Assembly (NCBI GenBank): GCA_937967685.1
Contig: CALBTX010000133.1
Location: 1-34,581 of the forward strand
Source of the DNA: an uncultured Bacillaceae bacterium
GTDB taxonomy: Bacteria; Bacillota; Bacilli; Caldalkalibacillales; Caldalkalibacillaceae
DNA length: 34,581 nucleotides
Direction: 5' to 3'
Below are positions 1 to 7,190 of this stretch, piece after piece. How positions within the stretch are numbered: the stretch's first letter is position 1; every line of letters starts with the position of its first letter. The notes under the pieces were generated by a model. It made no database searches. It saw only the letters and a program-made list of their open reading frames with translations, and had not been told where the DNA came from. The position numbers were made by a program, and so were the translations under genes.

Positions 1-30
1 GTTGATTCTCCGGTTGCACGCGATGGTGTT

Positions 31-52
31 CTTGTTCAGTTTTCAAGGTTCT
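31..52 (-). promoter_or_regulatory. rrn leader boxA-like antitermination segment
   Basis: Read on the minus strand, this stretch contains CCTTGAAAACTGAACAAG. It resembles the boxA-containing leader found upstream of 16S rRNA in Bacillus rRNA operons. It lies about 30-50 nt downstream of a strong promoter (P2 at 80-108). In B. subtilis an rRNA operon follows lysS, and that synteny supports the reading. The 16S gene itself would lie beyond the left edge and is not seen. Confidence 0.6.
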
Positions 53-79
53 GGTGTGCCTTTTGAAGAGGCGAATGTT

Positions 80-108
80 ATCTTAACACGCTTTGCCGCT
101 TTGGTCAA
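80..108 (-). promoter_or_regulatory. rRNA operon promoter P2 (SigA)
   Basis: The minus strand carries TTGACC (103-108), a 17-bp spacer and TAAGAT (80-85), a strong housekeeping promoter. It sits downstream of P1 and directly before the boxA-like leader. Tandem P1/P2 promoters are typical of Bacillus rrn operons. No coding sequence follows before the window ends. Confidence 0.75.
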
Positions 109-168
109 GGGTTAAATCAGTTCCTTTTTGTCATGAATCATTTGCCTCTTTTTTGAGCGGCATGAAAG

Positions 169-197
169 AATATAACACACCCCTGTTTGAAAAGCAA
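169..197 (-). promoter_or_regulatory. rRNA operon promoter P1 (SigA)
   Basis: The minus strand carries TTGCTT (192-197), a 17-bp spacer and TATATT (169-174). It lies 89 bp upstream of P2 and about 120 bp past the lysS stop codon, giving the tandem arrangement of an rrn operon. A further perfect TATAAT lies at 261-266 with only a weak -35 (ATGAAG, 17-bp spacing). It may be a third promoter, but this is uncertain. The rest of 1-315 shows no gene. Confidence 0.65.
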
Positions 198-315
198 CCC
201 TTTTTTTGAATTTGTGTTATTCGTCTGTGATATTGTCATATCGTAACGCTTCAGTGCAACATTATAGTACGGGCAACATCCCGCTTCATCGAAAAGCTTG
301 ATTCCCGCAAAGATT

Positions 316-1806
316 TTATTCCTCACGCTTATGTCTCATCGTCGGAAAAAGAAGGACATCTCGAATCGATGCCGAATCGGTGAGCAGCATGACTAAGCGA
401 TCAATACCAATCCCCAGCCCTCCCGTTGGCGGCATGCCATATTCGAGCGCTTCAATGAAATCTTCATCCATGTCATGGGCTTCTTCATTGCCTTGTTCTT
501 TTTCCTTCAATTGGGCTAAAAATCGTTCTCTCTGATCAATGGGATCATTCAGTTCGGTAAAGGCGTTGGCATGCTCCCGGGCAACGATAAACAATTCAAA
601 ACGATCTGTAAAACGCTCGTCCTGAGCATTTTTTTTGGCCAATGGTGAAATATCCAGGGGGTGACCGTAAACAAAGGTAGGCTGAATCAGCAAATGCTCC
701 ACTTTCTGTTCAAAGAATTCATTGACAATATGACCAAACTTCATATGAGGTTCAATATTAACCCCGTGCTCCTGAGCGAGGACCTTTGCTTCATGATCGC
801 TCATCCGCTTTGAAAAATCGACGCCGACCACATCCCGAATGGCGTCCACCATCGAGATCCGTTGCCAAGGCGTGGACAAATCGACTTCATGTTCGCCGTA
901 GGTGAGCTTTGTCGTCCCCAATACTTCTCGAGCGACATGTTCGATAAGGTTTTCCGTCAGTTCCATCATCGTTTCAAAATCACCGTAAGCTTTATACAAC
1001 TCCAACATGGTGAATTCCGGATTGTGACGGGTAGAAATGCCTTCGTTACGGTACACACGGCCAATTTCATAAACTTTTTCCAAACCTCCGACGATCAACC
1101 GTTTCAAATGAAGTTCAATGGCGATGCGCATGTACAATGGCATATCAAGCGCATTGTGGTAGGTCGTAAAAGGTTTAGCGGCAGCCCCTCCGGCAATCGT
1201 ATGTAAAGTCGGCGTCTCGACTTCCAAATAGCCGAGCTTGTCCAAATAACGGCGAATCTCTTGAATGATCCGGCTGCGCAGCATAAATGTTTCTTTTACT
1301 TCCGGGTTGATGATTAAATCGACGTATCGTTTGCGGTAACGCTGCTCCACATCCTTCAAGCCATGGTATTTATCTGGAAGGGGTCGCAATGCTTTGGTGA
1401 GCAAAACGAACTCCTGGGCTTTAACCGTCGTTTCACCCCTTTTTGTTTTAAACACCAATCCCTTCACACCGACGATATCTCCTAGATCAGCCTGCTGAAA
1501 CAAAGCATGAGCGGCTTCACCCACTTCATCTAAGCGAACATAAATTTGTATTTGGCCCTGCAAATCTTGAAGATGGGCAAAACCCGCTTTCCCTTGGCCT
1601 CTTTTGGTCATGATTCGGCCGGCAATTTGAACTTCAATTTCCTGAGGATCTAATTCCTCTTTAGGGATATGTCCATATTTATCCAGAATCTCTTGCGAAT
1701 AATTTTGTTGCCTATACTTGGAACCAAAGGGGTCTAATCCTTTTTTTCTGAGCTGCTCCATCTTTTCCAGGCGAACTTGTACTTGATCATGCACTTCTTC
1801 ACTCAT
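316..1806 (-). CDS. lysS: Lysyl-tRNA synthetase, class II
   Basis: This cytosolic enzyme activates lysine with ATP and charges tRNA-Lys. The 496-residue product has the usual family length. An N-terminal OB-fold anticodon-binding domain spans roughly residues 58-140. The class II catalytic core carries motif 2 at about 246-272 (GRVYRNEGISTRHNPEF) and motif 3 near the C-terminus (GLGIGIDRLVMLLT). The ATG at 1806 is preceded by GAAGGAG. A terminator separates it from greA upstream, so its own promoter should lie in the short space after 1833 or it is fed by read-through. It is followed by rrn promoters, as in B. subtilis. Confidence 0.98.
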   Translation of the reverse strand: MSEEVHDQVQVRLEKMEQLRKKGLDPFGSKYRQQNYSQEILDKYGHIPKEELDPQEIEVQIAGRIMTKRGQGKAGFAHLQDLQGQIQIYVRLDEVGEAAHALFQQADLGDIVGVKGLVFKTKRGETTVKAQEFVLLTKALRPLPDKYHGLKDVEQRYRKRYVDLIINPEVKETFMLRSRIIQEIRRYLDKLGYLEVETPTLHTIAGGAAAKPFTTYHNALDMPLYMRIAIELHLKRLIVGGLEKVYEIGRVYRNEGISTRHNPEFTMLELYKAYGDFETMMELTENLIEHVAREVLGTTKLTYGEHEVDLSTPWQRISMVDAIRDVVGVDFSKRMSDHEAKVLAQEHGVNIEPHMKFGHIVNEFFEQKVEHLLIQPTFVYGHPLDISPLAKKNAQDERFTDRFELFIVAREHANAFTELNDPIDQRERFLAQLKEKEQGNEEAHDMDEDFIEALEYGMPPTGGLGIGIDRLVMLLTDSASIRDVLLFPTMRHKREE

Positions 1807-1832
1807 TCTGCTCGCACTCCTTCAAAATAGCT

Positions 1833-1865
1833 AAAAAGGGGGCACACGACAAATTGTGATCCCCC
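1833..1865 (-). terminator. greA terminator
   Basis: On the minus strand a GGGGG/CCCCC stem is extended by CACA/TGTG pairing (1838-1865) and followed by a TTTTT run (1833-1837). It lies just past the greA stop codon and about 30 bp before the lysS start, so greA and lysS are at least partly separate transcripts. Confidence 0.8.
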
Positions 1866-1875
1866 AACCTCATTT

Positions 1876-2352
1876 TTACCTGTTTATATCTAAAATTTCA
1901 TACTGTATCACACCAGCTGGCACGTTAACATCAACGATGTCTCCTTTTCTCTTGCCCAGAAGAGCCTTGCCCACCGGAGACTCGTTGGAAATTTTGTTTT
2001 GGGCAGGGTCTGACTCAGCGGACCCGACAATAGTATATTCGACCGTATCATTAAATTCAACATCTTTTAAAGTCACTTTTGACCCGACACTGACCGTTTC
2101 AGTGTCTACCTCATCATCCTGAATAATTCTGGCGTTGCGCAGCATTTTTTCTAAAGTGATGACTCGGCCTTCAATAAAAGCCTGTTCATTTTTGGCATCG
2201 TCATATTCAGAGTTTTCACTCAGGTCGCCGTAACCGATGGCCAATTTAATGCGCTCAGCCACTTCCCTGCGCTTGACGGATTTTAAGTATTCCAATTCTT
2301 TCTCTAGTTTTTCAAAACCCTCCGGTGTTAAAATCACTTCTTTTTCGCTCAT
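1876..2352 (-). CDS. greA: Transcription elongation factor GreA
   Basis: GreA binds the RNA polymerase secondary channel and stimulates cleavage of backtracked transcripts. From the ATG at 2352 the product has 158 residues, the normal GreA length. An in-frame start 14 codons upstream (2394) lacks a Shine-Dalgarno, whereas 2352 is preceded by GGAGGAG. The N-terminal coiled coil includes LEKELEYLKS and GDLSENSEYDDAKNEQ, whose acidic residues form the cleavage-stimulating tip. The C-terminal FKBP-like domain contains SPVGKALLGKRKGD. The gene stands between two terminators. In B. subtilis greA is elsewhere; greA-lysS adjacency is, from memory, seen in other Firmicutes. Confidence 0.96.
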   Translation of the reverse strand: MSEKEVILTPEGFEKLEKELEYLKSVKRREVAERIKLAIGYGDLSENSEYDDAKNEQAFIEGRVITLEKMLRNARIIQDDEVDTETVSVGSKVTLKDVEFNDTVEYTIVGSAESDPAQNKISNESPVGKALLGKRKGDIVDVNVPAGVIQYEILDINR

Positions 2353-2392
2353 GTCTATCGGACTCCTCCAGACCCATATAATTTGTGTTGTC

Positions 2393-2398
2393 ATTATA
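2393..2398 (-). promoter_or_regulatory. Candidate greA -10 element
   Basis: A perfect TATAAT lies on the minus strand about 40 bp upstream of the greA start, in the space between the dusB terminator and greA. No good -35 hexamer lies at 16-18 bp, so the assignment is tentative. Confidence 0.35.
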
Positions 2399-2469
2399 TG
2401 TAAGCGTTTTAATCTTTAGACATTTCATTACAAAAGACCTCTTGTTATGCCCCGTTGTTTGGTTCGGGA

Positions 2470-2501
2470 TAAAACTGCCAGCTGTAAAGCAGCTGGCAGT
2501 T
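2470..2501 (-). terminator. Terminator of the pabA-folP-folB-folK-dusB unit
   Basis: A perfect 12-bp inverted repeat (AACTGCCAGCTG, loop CTTTA) spans 2473-2501. Its 3' arm runs into TTTT on the minus strand. It lies 36 bp past the dusB stop codon and closes the folate gene cluster. Confidence 0.75.
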
Positions 2502-2536
2502 GGCGTGACATTGTTTCGTATTATATTTGACTTTGT

Positions 2537-3538
2537 TTATCCTGTCAATAGTGATTGTTCCTCATCGGAAAGGCGGTCAACAAAGTCGTACAGTATTGTC
2601 GCCAGTTCATCCCGTGTTTGGGCTTCATTAATTTTTCTGCGTATCATCGCTGCGCCTCGCATGCCTTTCAAATACCAAGAAGCATGTTTGCGCATTTCTT
2701 GGACAGCGATTTTCTCTCCTTTGAGCCTGATCAGCCGATCCATGTGTAAAATACATATGTCGATTTTCTCTGCAGGGGATGGTTCGGGATATAGCCGCCC
2801 TTCTTCCAAATATTTGACCGTCCGATACAGCATCCACGGATTTCCCAGGGCGGCTCGCCCGATCATGACACCGTCTACGCCGGTTTCGTCCAGCATCCGT
2901 TTGGCCGCCTGCGGAGAATCGACATCTCCATTGCCAATGACCGGAATATCGACGGCTTCTTTGACTTGACGAATGATGTCCCAGTTGGCCTTTCCTTCGT
3001 ACATTTGCACACGCGTCCGCCCATGAACGGCTATTGCCTGCGCCCCTCCTGCTTCCGCTGCCTGGGCATTTTCCACAGCATAAATATGCTCATCGTCCCA
3101 GCCGATTCTCATTTTGACTGTAAACGGTTTTTCCACCTCTGCCACGACTTGACGCACCATATGATAAATGCGATCAGGATCGAGCAGCCAGCGTGCTCCG
3201 GCATCACATTTTGTGATCTTCGGGACCGGGCAGCCCATATTGACATCAATAATATCAGCGTTTGATTGCTGATCTACGACCTTGGCCGCCTCGATCAACG
3301 TTGGCGTATCTCCACCAAAAATTTGCAAAGATAACGGTTTTTCCCGTTCATCCACATATAACATGCGCTTCGTCCGCTCATTTCCGTGCATGATCGCTTT
3401 ATCACTCACCATCTCAGCACAAACCAACCCGGCGCCGAATTCTTTAGCGATCAAACGAAACGCCGGATTGCACACCCCGGCCATCGGCGCCAAAACGACC
3501 CGATTTTTCAAACGAATATGACCGATCTTAAAACTCAT
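2537..3538 (-). CDS. dusB: tRNA-dihydrouridine synthase B
   Basis: This FMN-dependent enzyme reduces uridines in the tRNA D-loop. The 333-residue product is a TIM barrel. It opens with NRVVLAPMAGVCNPAFR, has the active-site segment DVNMGCPVPKIT near residue 100 with the catalytic cysteine, then HGRTRVQMY, and IPVIGNGDV in the FMN-binding region. Its start at 3538 is preceded by AAAGGGGG. It is the last gene of the folate cluster, 53 bp after folK, as in B. subtilis (yacF). The small helix-turn-helix gene yazB, which B. subtilis has between folK and dusB, is absent. Confidence 0.96.
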   Translation of the reverse strand: MSFKIGHIRLKNRVVLAPMAGVCNPAFRLIAKEFGAGLVCAEMVSDKAIMHGNERTKRMLYVDEREKPLSLQIFGGDTPTLIEAAKVVDQQSNADIIDVNMGCPVPKITKCDAGARWLLDPDRIYHMVRQVVAEVEKPFTVKMRIGWDDEHIYAVENAQAAEAGGAQAIAVHGRTRVQMYEGKANWDIIRQVKEAVDIPVIGNGDVDSPQAAKRMLDETGVDGVMIGRAALGNPWMLYRTVKYLEEGRLYPEPSPAEKIDICILHMDRLIRLKGEKIAVQEMRKHASWYLKGMRGAAMIRRKINEAQTRDELATILYDFVDRLSDEEQSLLTG

Positions 3539-3591
3539 GATCGAACCCCCTTTCTCATTTGATTTTTATTTGATATCTTTTCACGGTTTGA

Positions 3592-4137
3592 TCAATCAAC
3601 ATCATCGTTTAAGCAAAGCTCGAATCCGTTGGCCCCGAGCTTGAACATCTTCTTCCATTTCCTGACACCTGCTCCCCCAACTTCTTCCGACCACGTTTTG
3701 ACCGTTTTATGAGCGCCTTGGAGCACCAAGTCCGGTGCAATTTCGGCCAAAGGGATCAAGACAAAGGCTCTTTCCGTCAATCTGGGGTGAGGAACGGTCA
3801 GATTTTCTGTTTTTAAAGATATATGATCATAGAGCAAAATGTCAATATCGATTGTTCGCGGACCCCAGCGCACGTTTCGTATCCTCCCCCCATGCCGCTC
3901 CACTTCCAAGACTTTATGCAGCAATTGTTCGACGGAGAGCGCCGTTTTGCCTTCAACAACCATGTTCAAAAAAGGACCTTGCTCAACGTTTCCAACCGGC
4001 TCCGTTTCATAAATAGACGACCAGCGGGTGATGCATATTTTTCCAGCAAAATGCAGCCTGTTCAGTGCCTCCAACAAAAAGCGTTCCCGCTCTCCCAAAT
4101 TGGAGCCGAGACCTAAATAAAAAAGGACTTCCTTCAT
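3592..4137 (-). CDS. folK: 2-amino-4-hydroxy-6-hydroxymethyldihydropteridine pyrophosphokinase (HPPK)
   Basis: HPPK transfers pyrophosphate from ATP to the pterin alcohol, giving the substrate of dihydropteroate synthase in folate synthesis. Diagnostic segments are YLGLGSNLG at the N-terminus, RNVRWGPRTIDIDILLYD in the middle (the HPPK signature with metal-binding aspartates) and PHPRLTERAFVLIPLAEIAPD. At 181 residues it is slightly longer than typical because of a C-terminal tail (KKMFKLGANGFELCLNDDVD). Its ATG overlaps the folB stop codon by 4 bp (ATGA), indicating translational coupling. Confidence 0.96.
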   Translation of the reverse strand: MKEVLFYLGLGSNLGERERFLLEALNRLHFAGKICITRWSSIYETEPVGNVEQGPFLNMVVEGKTALSVEQLLHKVLEVERHGGRIRNVRWGPRTIDIDILLYDHISLKTENLTVPHPRLTERAFVLIPLAEIAPDLVLQGAHKTVKTWSEEVGGAGVRKWKKMFKLGANGFELCLNDDVD

Positions 4138-4520
4138 GGGCTTGTCTCTGCCGACGGATGTGGTCGACGCCTGTTTATCTCCACAGCAACCCCCCGGTAA
4201 TGCCCGGGGATGGGCGGGCTCGGCTTGGTCACTCGGACCATCACCTGTTCAATGGCCGGAAAAGACGTCAGAATGCGGGAAGCGATTTGCTCGGCCACCG
4301 TTTCTATCAGTTGGACCGTCTCTTCGGCCATAAACTTTTGAATGATCTCGTACAATTGCGCATAGTCCAGCGTGTCCTCCAGCCGATCGGACTGTCCGGC
4401 CTGCCGCAAATCCATATACACTTCCAAATCTACGATATACGATTGCCCCAATTTGTTTTCTTCCTCGTATACGCCGTGATAGGCGTAAAATTCCATCCCC
4501 TGAAAAATGATTTTATCCAT
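4134..4520 (-). CDS. folB: Dihydroneopterin aldolase
   Basis: FolB converts 7,8-dihydroneopterin to the hydroxymethyl pterin used by FolK. The ATG at 4520 is chosen because GAAAGGA lies 10 nt upstream and the resulting 128 residues match the roughly 120-residue family. An upstream in-frame ATG at 4553 has no ribosome site. Visible motifs are MEFYAYHGVYEEE, GQSYIVDLEV and VTKPSPPIPGHYRGVAVEI, which carries the catalytic lysine. The start overlaps the folP 3' end by 8 bp and the stop overlaps the folK start by 4 bp, so the three genes form a tightly coupled unit. Confidence 0.95.
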   Translation of the reverse strand: MDKIIFQGMEFYAYHGVYEEENKLGQSYIVDLEVYMDLRQAGQSDRLEDTLDYAQLYEIIQKFMAEETVQLIETVAEQIASRILTSFPAIEQVMVRVTKPSPPIPGHYRGVAVEINRRRPHPSAETSP

Positions 4521-5355
4521 GAGTTGCCAATCCTTTCTTTCCAAGCATCGCATCCATCATTTTCACCGTACGGACCGCCGCTTTAACATCATGCACGCGC
4601 ACGATATGACAACCGTGATGCACGCCCAAGCTGACCGTGGCCATCGTTCCTTCCACGCGATCGTGGACGGGAGCATCCAAAATATGGCCGATAAAACGTT
4701 TGCGGGAAGTCCCCAATAAAACCGGATAGCCGTAATCGACAATGTGATGCAAATGGCGCATCACATATATATTTTGTTCATGCGTCTTGGCAAAACCGAT
4801 GCCGGGATCCAATATAATCTGCCGCTTCTCCACCCCCGCTTTCATGACGAGATCAATGCTTTCCTGCAAATCTTGCAATATGTCGCCAATCAGGTCGTCG
4901 TAATTGGAGTGACGCCTATTGTGCATTAATATGATCGGGGCATTCGTGCAAGCAGCCACTCGGGCCATCAAAGGATCGGCCGTTGCCCTCCAAACATCAT
5001 TGATGATGTGCGCGCCAGCCTCAATCGCTTGGCGGGCTACTTCGGCTTTGTATGTATCGATCGAAAGCGGCACCGAAAACCTGGAAGCCAGCGCTTCGAC
5101 GACAGGAATGACGCGTTCAAGTTCCTCTGTTGCAGCGACCGGTTTTGATCCGGGACGGGTCGATTCACCACCAATGTCAATCATATCTGCCCCGTCCTGA
5201 ATCAGGGAAGCCGCATGATCAATCGCTGCCGACAAACGGTTAAACCGGCCTCCGTCCGAAAAAGAGTCCGGCGTGACGTTCAAGATGCCCATCACATGGG
5301 TGCGTTCGTGCAAACGCAACGTAAACGGTCCCGCTTGAATGATCTGTTCACTCAT
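4513..5355 (-). CDS. folP: Dihydropteroate synthase
   Basis: DHPS condenses pterin pyrophosphate with p-aminobenzoate and is the sulfonamide target (sul in B. subtilis). The 280-residue TIM barrel shows VMGILNVTPDSFSDGG near residue 22, DMIDIGGESTRPG near 57, SIDTYKAEVARQAIEAGAHI, IILMHNR, the loop QIILDPGIGFAKT, and LLGTSRKRFIG. It ends with the substrate-binding VRVHDV. The start at 5355 has GAGGGG upstream. In B. subtilis pabC lies between pabA and sul. Here only 54 bp separate them and hold a weak hairpin. Confidence 0.97.
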   Translation of the reverse strand: MSEQIIQAGPFTLRLHERTHVMGILNVTPDSFSDGGRFNRLSAAIDHAASLIQDGADMIDIGGESTRPGSKPVAATEELERVIPVVEALASRFSVPLSIDTYKAEVARQAIEAGAHIINDVWRATADPLMARVAACTNAPIILMHNRRHSNYDDLIGDILQDLQESIDLVMKAGVEKRQIILDPGIGFAKTHEQNIYVMRHLHHIVDYGYPVLLGTSRKRFIGHILDAPVHDRVEGTMATVSLGVHHGCHIVRVHDVKAAVRTVKMMDAMLGKKGLATHG

Positions 5356-5380
5356 CTGTTTTTTCCCCTCGCTTTGAAAT

Positions 5381-5405
5381 AAAAAAACTGACGTTTAGAA
5401 ACGCC
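5381..5405 (-). terminator. Weak hairpin with T-run between pabA and folP
   Basis: On the minus strand GGCGTTT pairs imperfectly with AAACGTC (5390-5405) and is followed by TTTTTTT (5381-5387). The stem is only about 6 bp with a wobble, so it may attenuate rather than end transcription. It sits where pabC is found in B. subtilis. Confidence 0.4.
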
Positions 5406-5409
5406 TCTT

Positions 5410-5991
5410 TTAATCATTACTCATTGCATGCGATCGTCTGAAATTGTCTAAAATCTGTTTGCCATAACTTGTCATGATCGATTCAGGATGAAATTGAACA
5501 CCTTCGATGGCAAATTGTTTATGGCGGATACCCATCAGTTCTCCTTCTTTCGTCCATGCACTCACCTCAAAACAAGCCGGCAAAGTTTTCTCGTCAATCA
5601 TTAAAGAATGGTAGCGTGCCGCTTCAAAAGGGGATGGGATATGGCTGAAGATCGTTTTTCCATCGTGGTAAACGGGGGAGGTCTTGCCATGCATGAGACG
5701 ATCTCCCTGGATGACACGGCCGCCAAACGCTTGGCCGATCACCTGATGTCCGAGACATACCCCCAATATAGGGATTCTCCCCGCAAAACAGCGGACGACA
5801 TCTAAACTGATCCCCGCCTCATGAGGTGTACAAGGCCCTGGAGAAATAACGATCATCTCCGGACTGATCCGCTCAAGGTTGGCCACCGCCACTTGATCAT
5901 GTCGAAAAACTTGCAGCTTTTCCCCCATTTCCCCAAAATATTGTACCAAATTGTACGTAAAAGAATCATAATTGTCAATCACAACAATCAA
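5410..5991 (-). CDS. pabA: Aminodeoxychorismate/anthranilate synthase glutaminase subunit
   Basis: PabA is the class I glutamine amidotransferase that supplies ammonia to PabB for p-aminobenzoate, and in Bacillus also to TrpE for anthranilate. The 193 residues show VIDNYDSFTYNLVQYF at the start. The nucleophile is in ILGVCLGHQ (Cys79) and the catalytic pair in VQFHPES (His168, Glu170). The start codon is TTG at 5991, placed 8 nt after GGAGGAGG; no ATG fits the conserved N-terminus. It heads the folate cluster, but neither pabB (expected upstream) nor pabC (downstream) is in this window, so its partner must be encoded elsewhere. Confidence 0.94.
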   Translation of the reverse strand: MIVVIDNYDSFTYNLVQYFGEMGEKLQVFRHDQVAVANLERISPEMIVISPGPCTPHEAGISLDVVRCFAGRIPILGVCLGHQVIGQAFGGRVIQGDRLMHGKTSPVYHDGKTIFSHIPSPFEAARYHSLMIDEKTLPACFEVSAWTKEGELMGIRHKQFAIEGVQFHPESIMTSYGKQILDNFRRSHAMSND

Positions 5992-6025
5992 TGCTTATGC
6001 CTCCTCCACTTTCGACGGAATGATT

Positions 6026-6045
6026 GTTTACATTTTAGCGTAAAC
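6026..6045. repeat. Inverted repeat upstream of pabA
   Basis: GTTTAC and GTAAAC flank an 8-bp centre that contains a TAAAAT -10-like hexamer on the minus strand, about 40 bp upstream of the pabA start. It could be an operator over the pabA promoter or a chance palindrome. No good -35 accompanies it. Confidence 0.35.
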
Positions 6046-6050
6046 GGCAT

Positions 6051-6081
6051 AAAAAAACAGCTCAAATAGATAATTGAGCTG
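6051..6081 (-). terminator. Terminator downstream of the polysaccharide deacetylase
   Basis: The inverted repeat CAGCTCAA/TTGAGCTG (6058-6081, 8-nt loop) is followed on the minus strand by seven T (6051-6057). It separates the deacetylase from pabA. Confidence 0.85.
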
Positions 6082-6100
6082 CATACGAATACTTTTTTTT

Positions 6101-6158
6101 GTGAATACAAGTCCTTTTCAGTAAGTCAGATCCCTTTCAGTGAAGACAGATCCCTTTC
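6101..6158. repeat. Imperfect tandem repeat (about 20 bp, 3 copies) after the deacetylase
   Basis: Three successive units share a CAGTAAGTCAGATCCCTTT-like core: 6101-6118 (diverged), then 6119-6137 and 6138-6158. They lie between the deacetylase stop codon and its terminator. A smaller duplication of AGGCTAAGTAA/AGGCTTATTGA covers the stop codon itself near 6182-6200. Confidence 0.65.
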
Positions 6159-6190
6159 TTGTCAAGATAAATCTCGGATCAATAAGCCTT

Positions 6191-6961
6191 TTACTTAGCC
6201 TCACTGACACCGATCAATTCAGGGACGGTGACGAATTGAATGCCCTGCTGCTGCAACTGAGGAATGATGAGGTGCAAGGCGTTGACGGTACCTGACAAAT
6301 CCATCGTCCAATGTCCGCCATCGTGCATGAGGATGATTGAACCCGGGAGCGTGTTGGATAATACATTATTGGCGATCACCTCGGCACCGGGTTGTGTCCA
6401 ATCTAAGGAATCGACATTCCAGAGAATCACCGAGTCACCCATATCTCCCAATAGCCGAACAATCTCTCTATTTAAAGCGCCGTAAGGAGGGCGGAACAAT
6501 CTTGGGCGAAATCCGAGGATTTGTTCGATCACTTCCTCAGTTGAAGTGACTTCCCAGCGCACTCGTCCCAGGCTTTCCTCCACCAGGTTGGGGTGCCAAT
6601 ACGTATGGTTGCCGATGGCATGATTTTCAGCATGAATTCTTTCGACAATGGAAGTATGTTCGGCAGCCCTGGCACCCATCAAGAAAAATGTGGCCTTCGC
6701 CTGATACGCACCCAAAACATCCAAGACCTGAGGCGTAAAGCGGATATCCGGGCCGTCATCAAAAGTTAAGGCAACTTGACGTTTTTCCAAAGATCCTCTT
6801 AAAACGACAATATTGGGAAATTCTTGTTGCAAAATGGCATTGGAGACTAATTGAGTCACCCTGCCTGTACTTTCCGGACCACCCTCCGGTTGACTTTGAT
6901 ATGTCTGTCTGTACCGTTCTGGCCGAAATCCCCCTGGACCACCGTAAAATTGATCGTGCAT
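6191..6961 (-). CDS. Polysaccharide deacetylase (NodB domain) family protein
   Basis: This is a probable carbohydrate esterase family 4 hydrolase removing N-acetyl groups from a glycan such as peptidoglycan. Residue numbers here count from a TTG two codons upstream. The NodB motifs are intact: TFDDGPD (Asp70/Asp71), HTYWHPNL (His121, His125), RPPYG (159-163), WNVDSLDW (Asp189) and LMHDGGH (His215). No signal peptide is visible. The N-terminus is instead glycine- and proline-rich (FYGGPGGFRPERYR), so export is unclear. The ATG at 6961, 7 nt after GGGGG, is preferred over the TTG at 6967. The gene occupies a slot between cysK and pabA where B. subtilis has pabB. It ends at its own terminator and is flanked by tandem repeats on both sides. 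Confidence 0.88.
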   Translation of the reverse strand: MHDQFYGGPGGFRPERYRQTYQSQPEGGPESTGRVTQLVSNAILQQEFPNIVVLRGSLEKRQVALTFDDGPDIRFTPQVLDVLGAYQAKATFFLMGARAAEHTSIVERIHAENHAIGNHTYWHPNLVEESLGRVRWEVTSTEEVIEQILGFRPRLFRPPYGALNREIVRLLGDMGDSVILWNVDSLDWTQPGAEVIANNVLSNTLPGSIILMHDGGHWTMDLSGTVNALHLIIPQLQQQGIQFVTVPELIGVSEAK

Positions 6962-7048
6962 CTCCAATCCCCCATCTCCATATATACCTATGCATCTTTA
7001 ATATATGGTCATGGAAGCACAACGGTGACCCATTTTTTGCACCTGTCG

Positions 7049-7106
7049 ACAATCCTTACAGGATGGACAGCATTCCTTACGGATGAACAGCATTCCTTAC
7101 GGATGA
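7049..7106. repeat. 20-bp tandem repeat between cysK and the deacetylase
   Basis: Two identical 20-bp units, ACAGCATTCCTTACGGATGA (7067-7086 and 7087-7106), are preceded by a diverged third copy (7049-7066). They are non-coding and lie about 90 bp upstream of the deacetylase start. Confidence 0.9.
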
Positions 7107-7153
7107 AAAAATGCAGATTGATTAAAGTCAACCGTTTTATACGCCCTGGTTCA

Positions 7154-7190
7154 CCATGTTACTTTTCATCCCTATATTATTTTTCATCCC
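7154..7190. repeat. Tandem duplication across the cysK stop codon
   Basis: Two 18-19 bp units on the minus strand read GGGATGAAAAATAATATA and GGGATGAAAAGTAACATGG. The first carries the last cysK codons (Gly-Asp-Glu-Lys) and its TAA. The second repeats them immediately downstream with a second TAA. Confidence 0.85.

Noticed and set aside
862..1206. Plus-strand open frame opposite lysS, and similar ones opposite mfd, glmU and yabM
   Set aside because: Shadows of highly conserved minus-strand genes with no ribosome site or family motifs.
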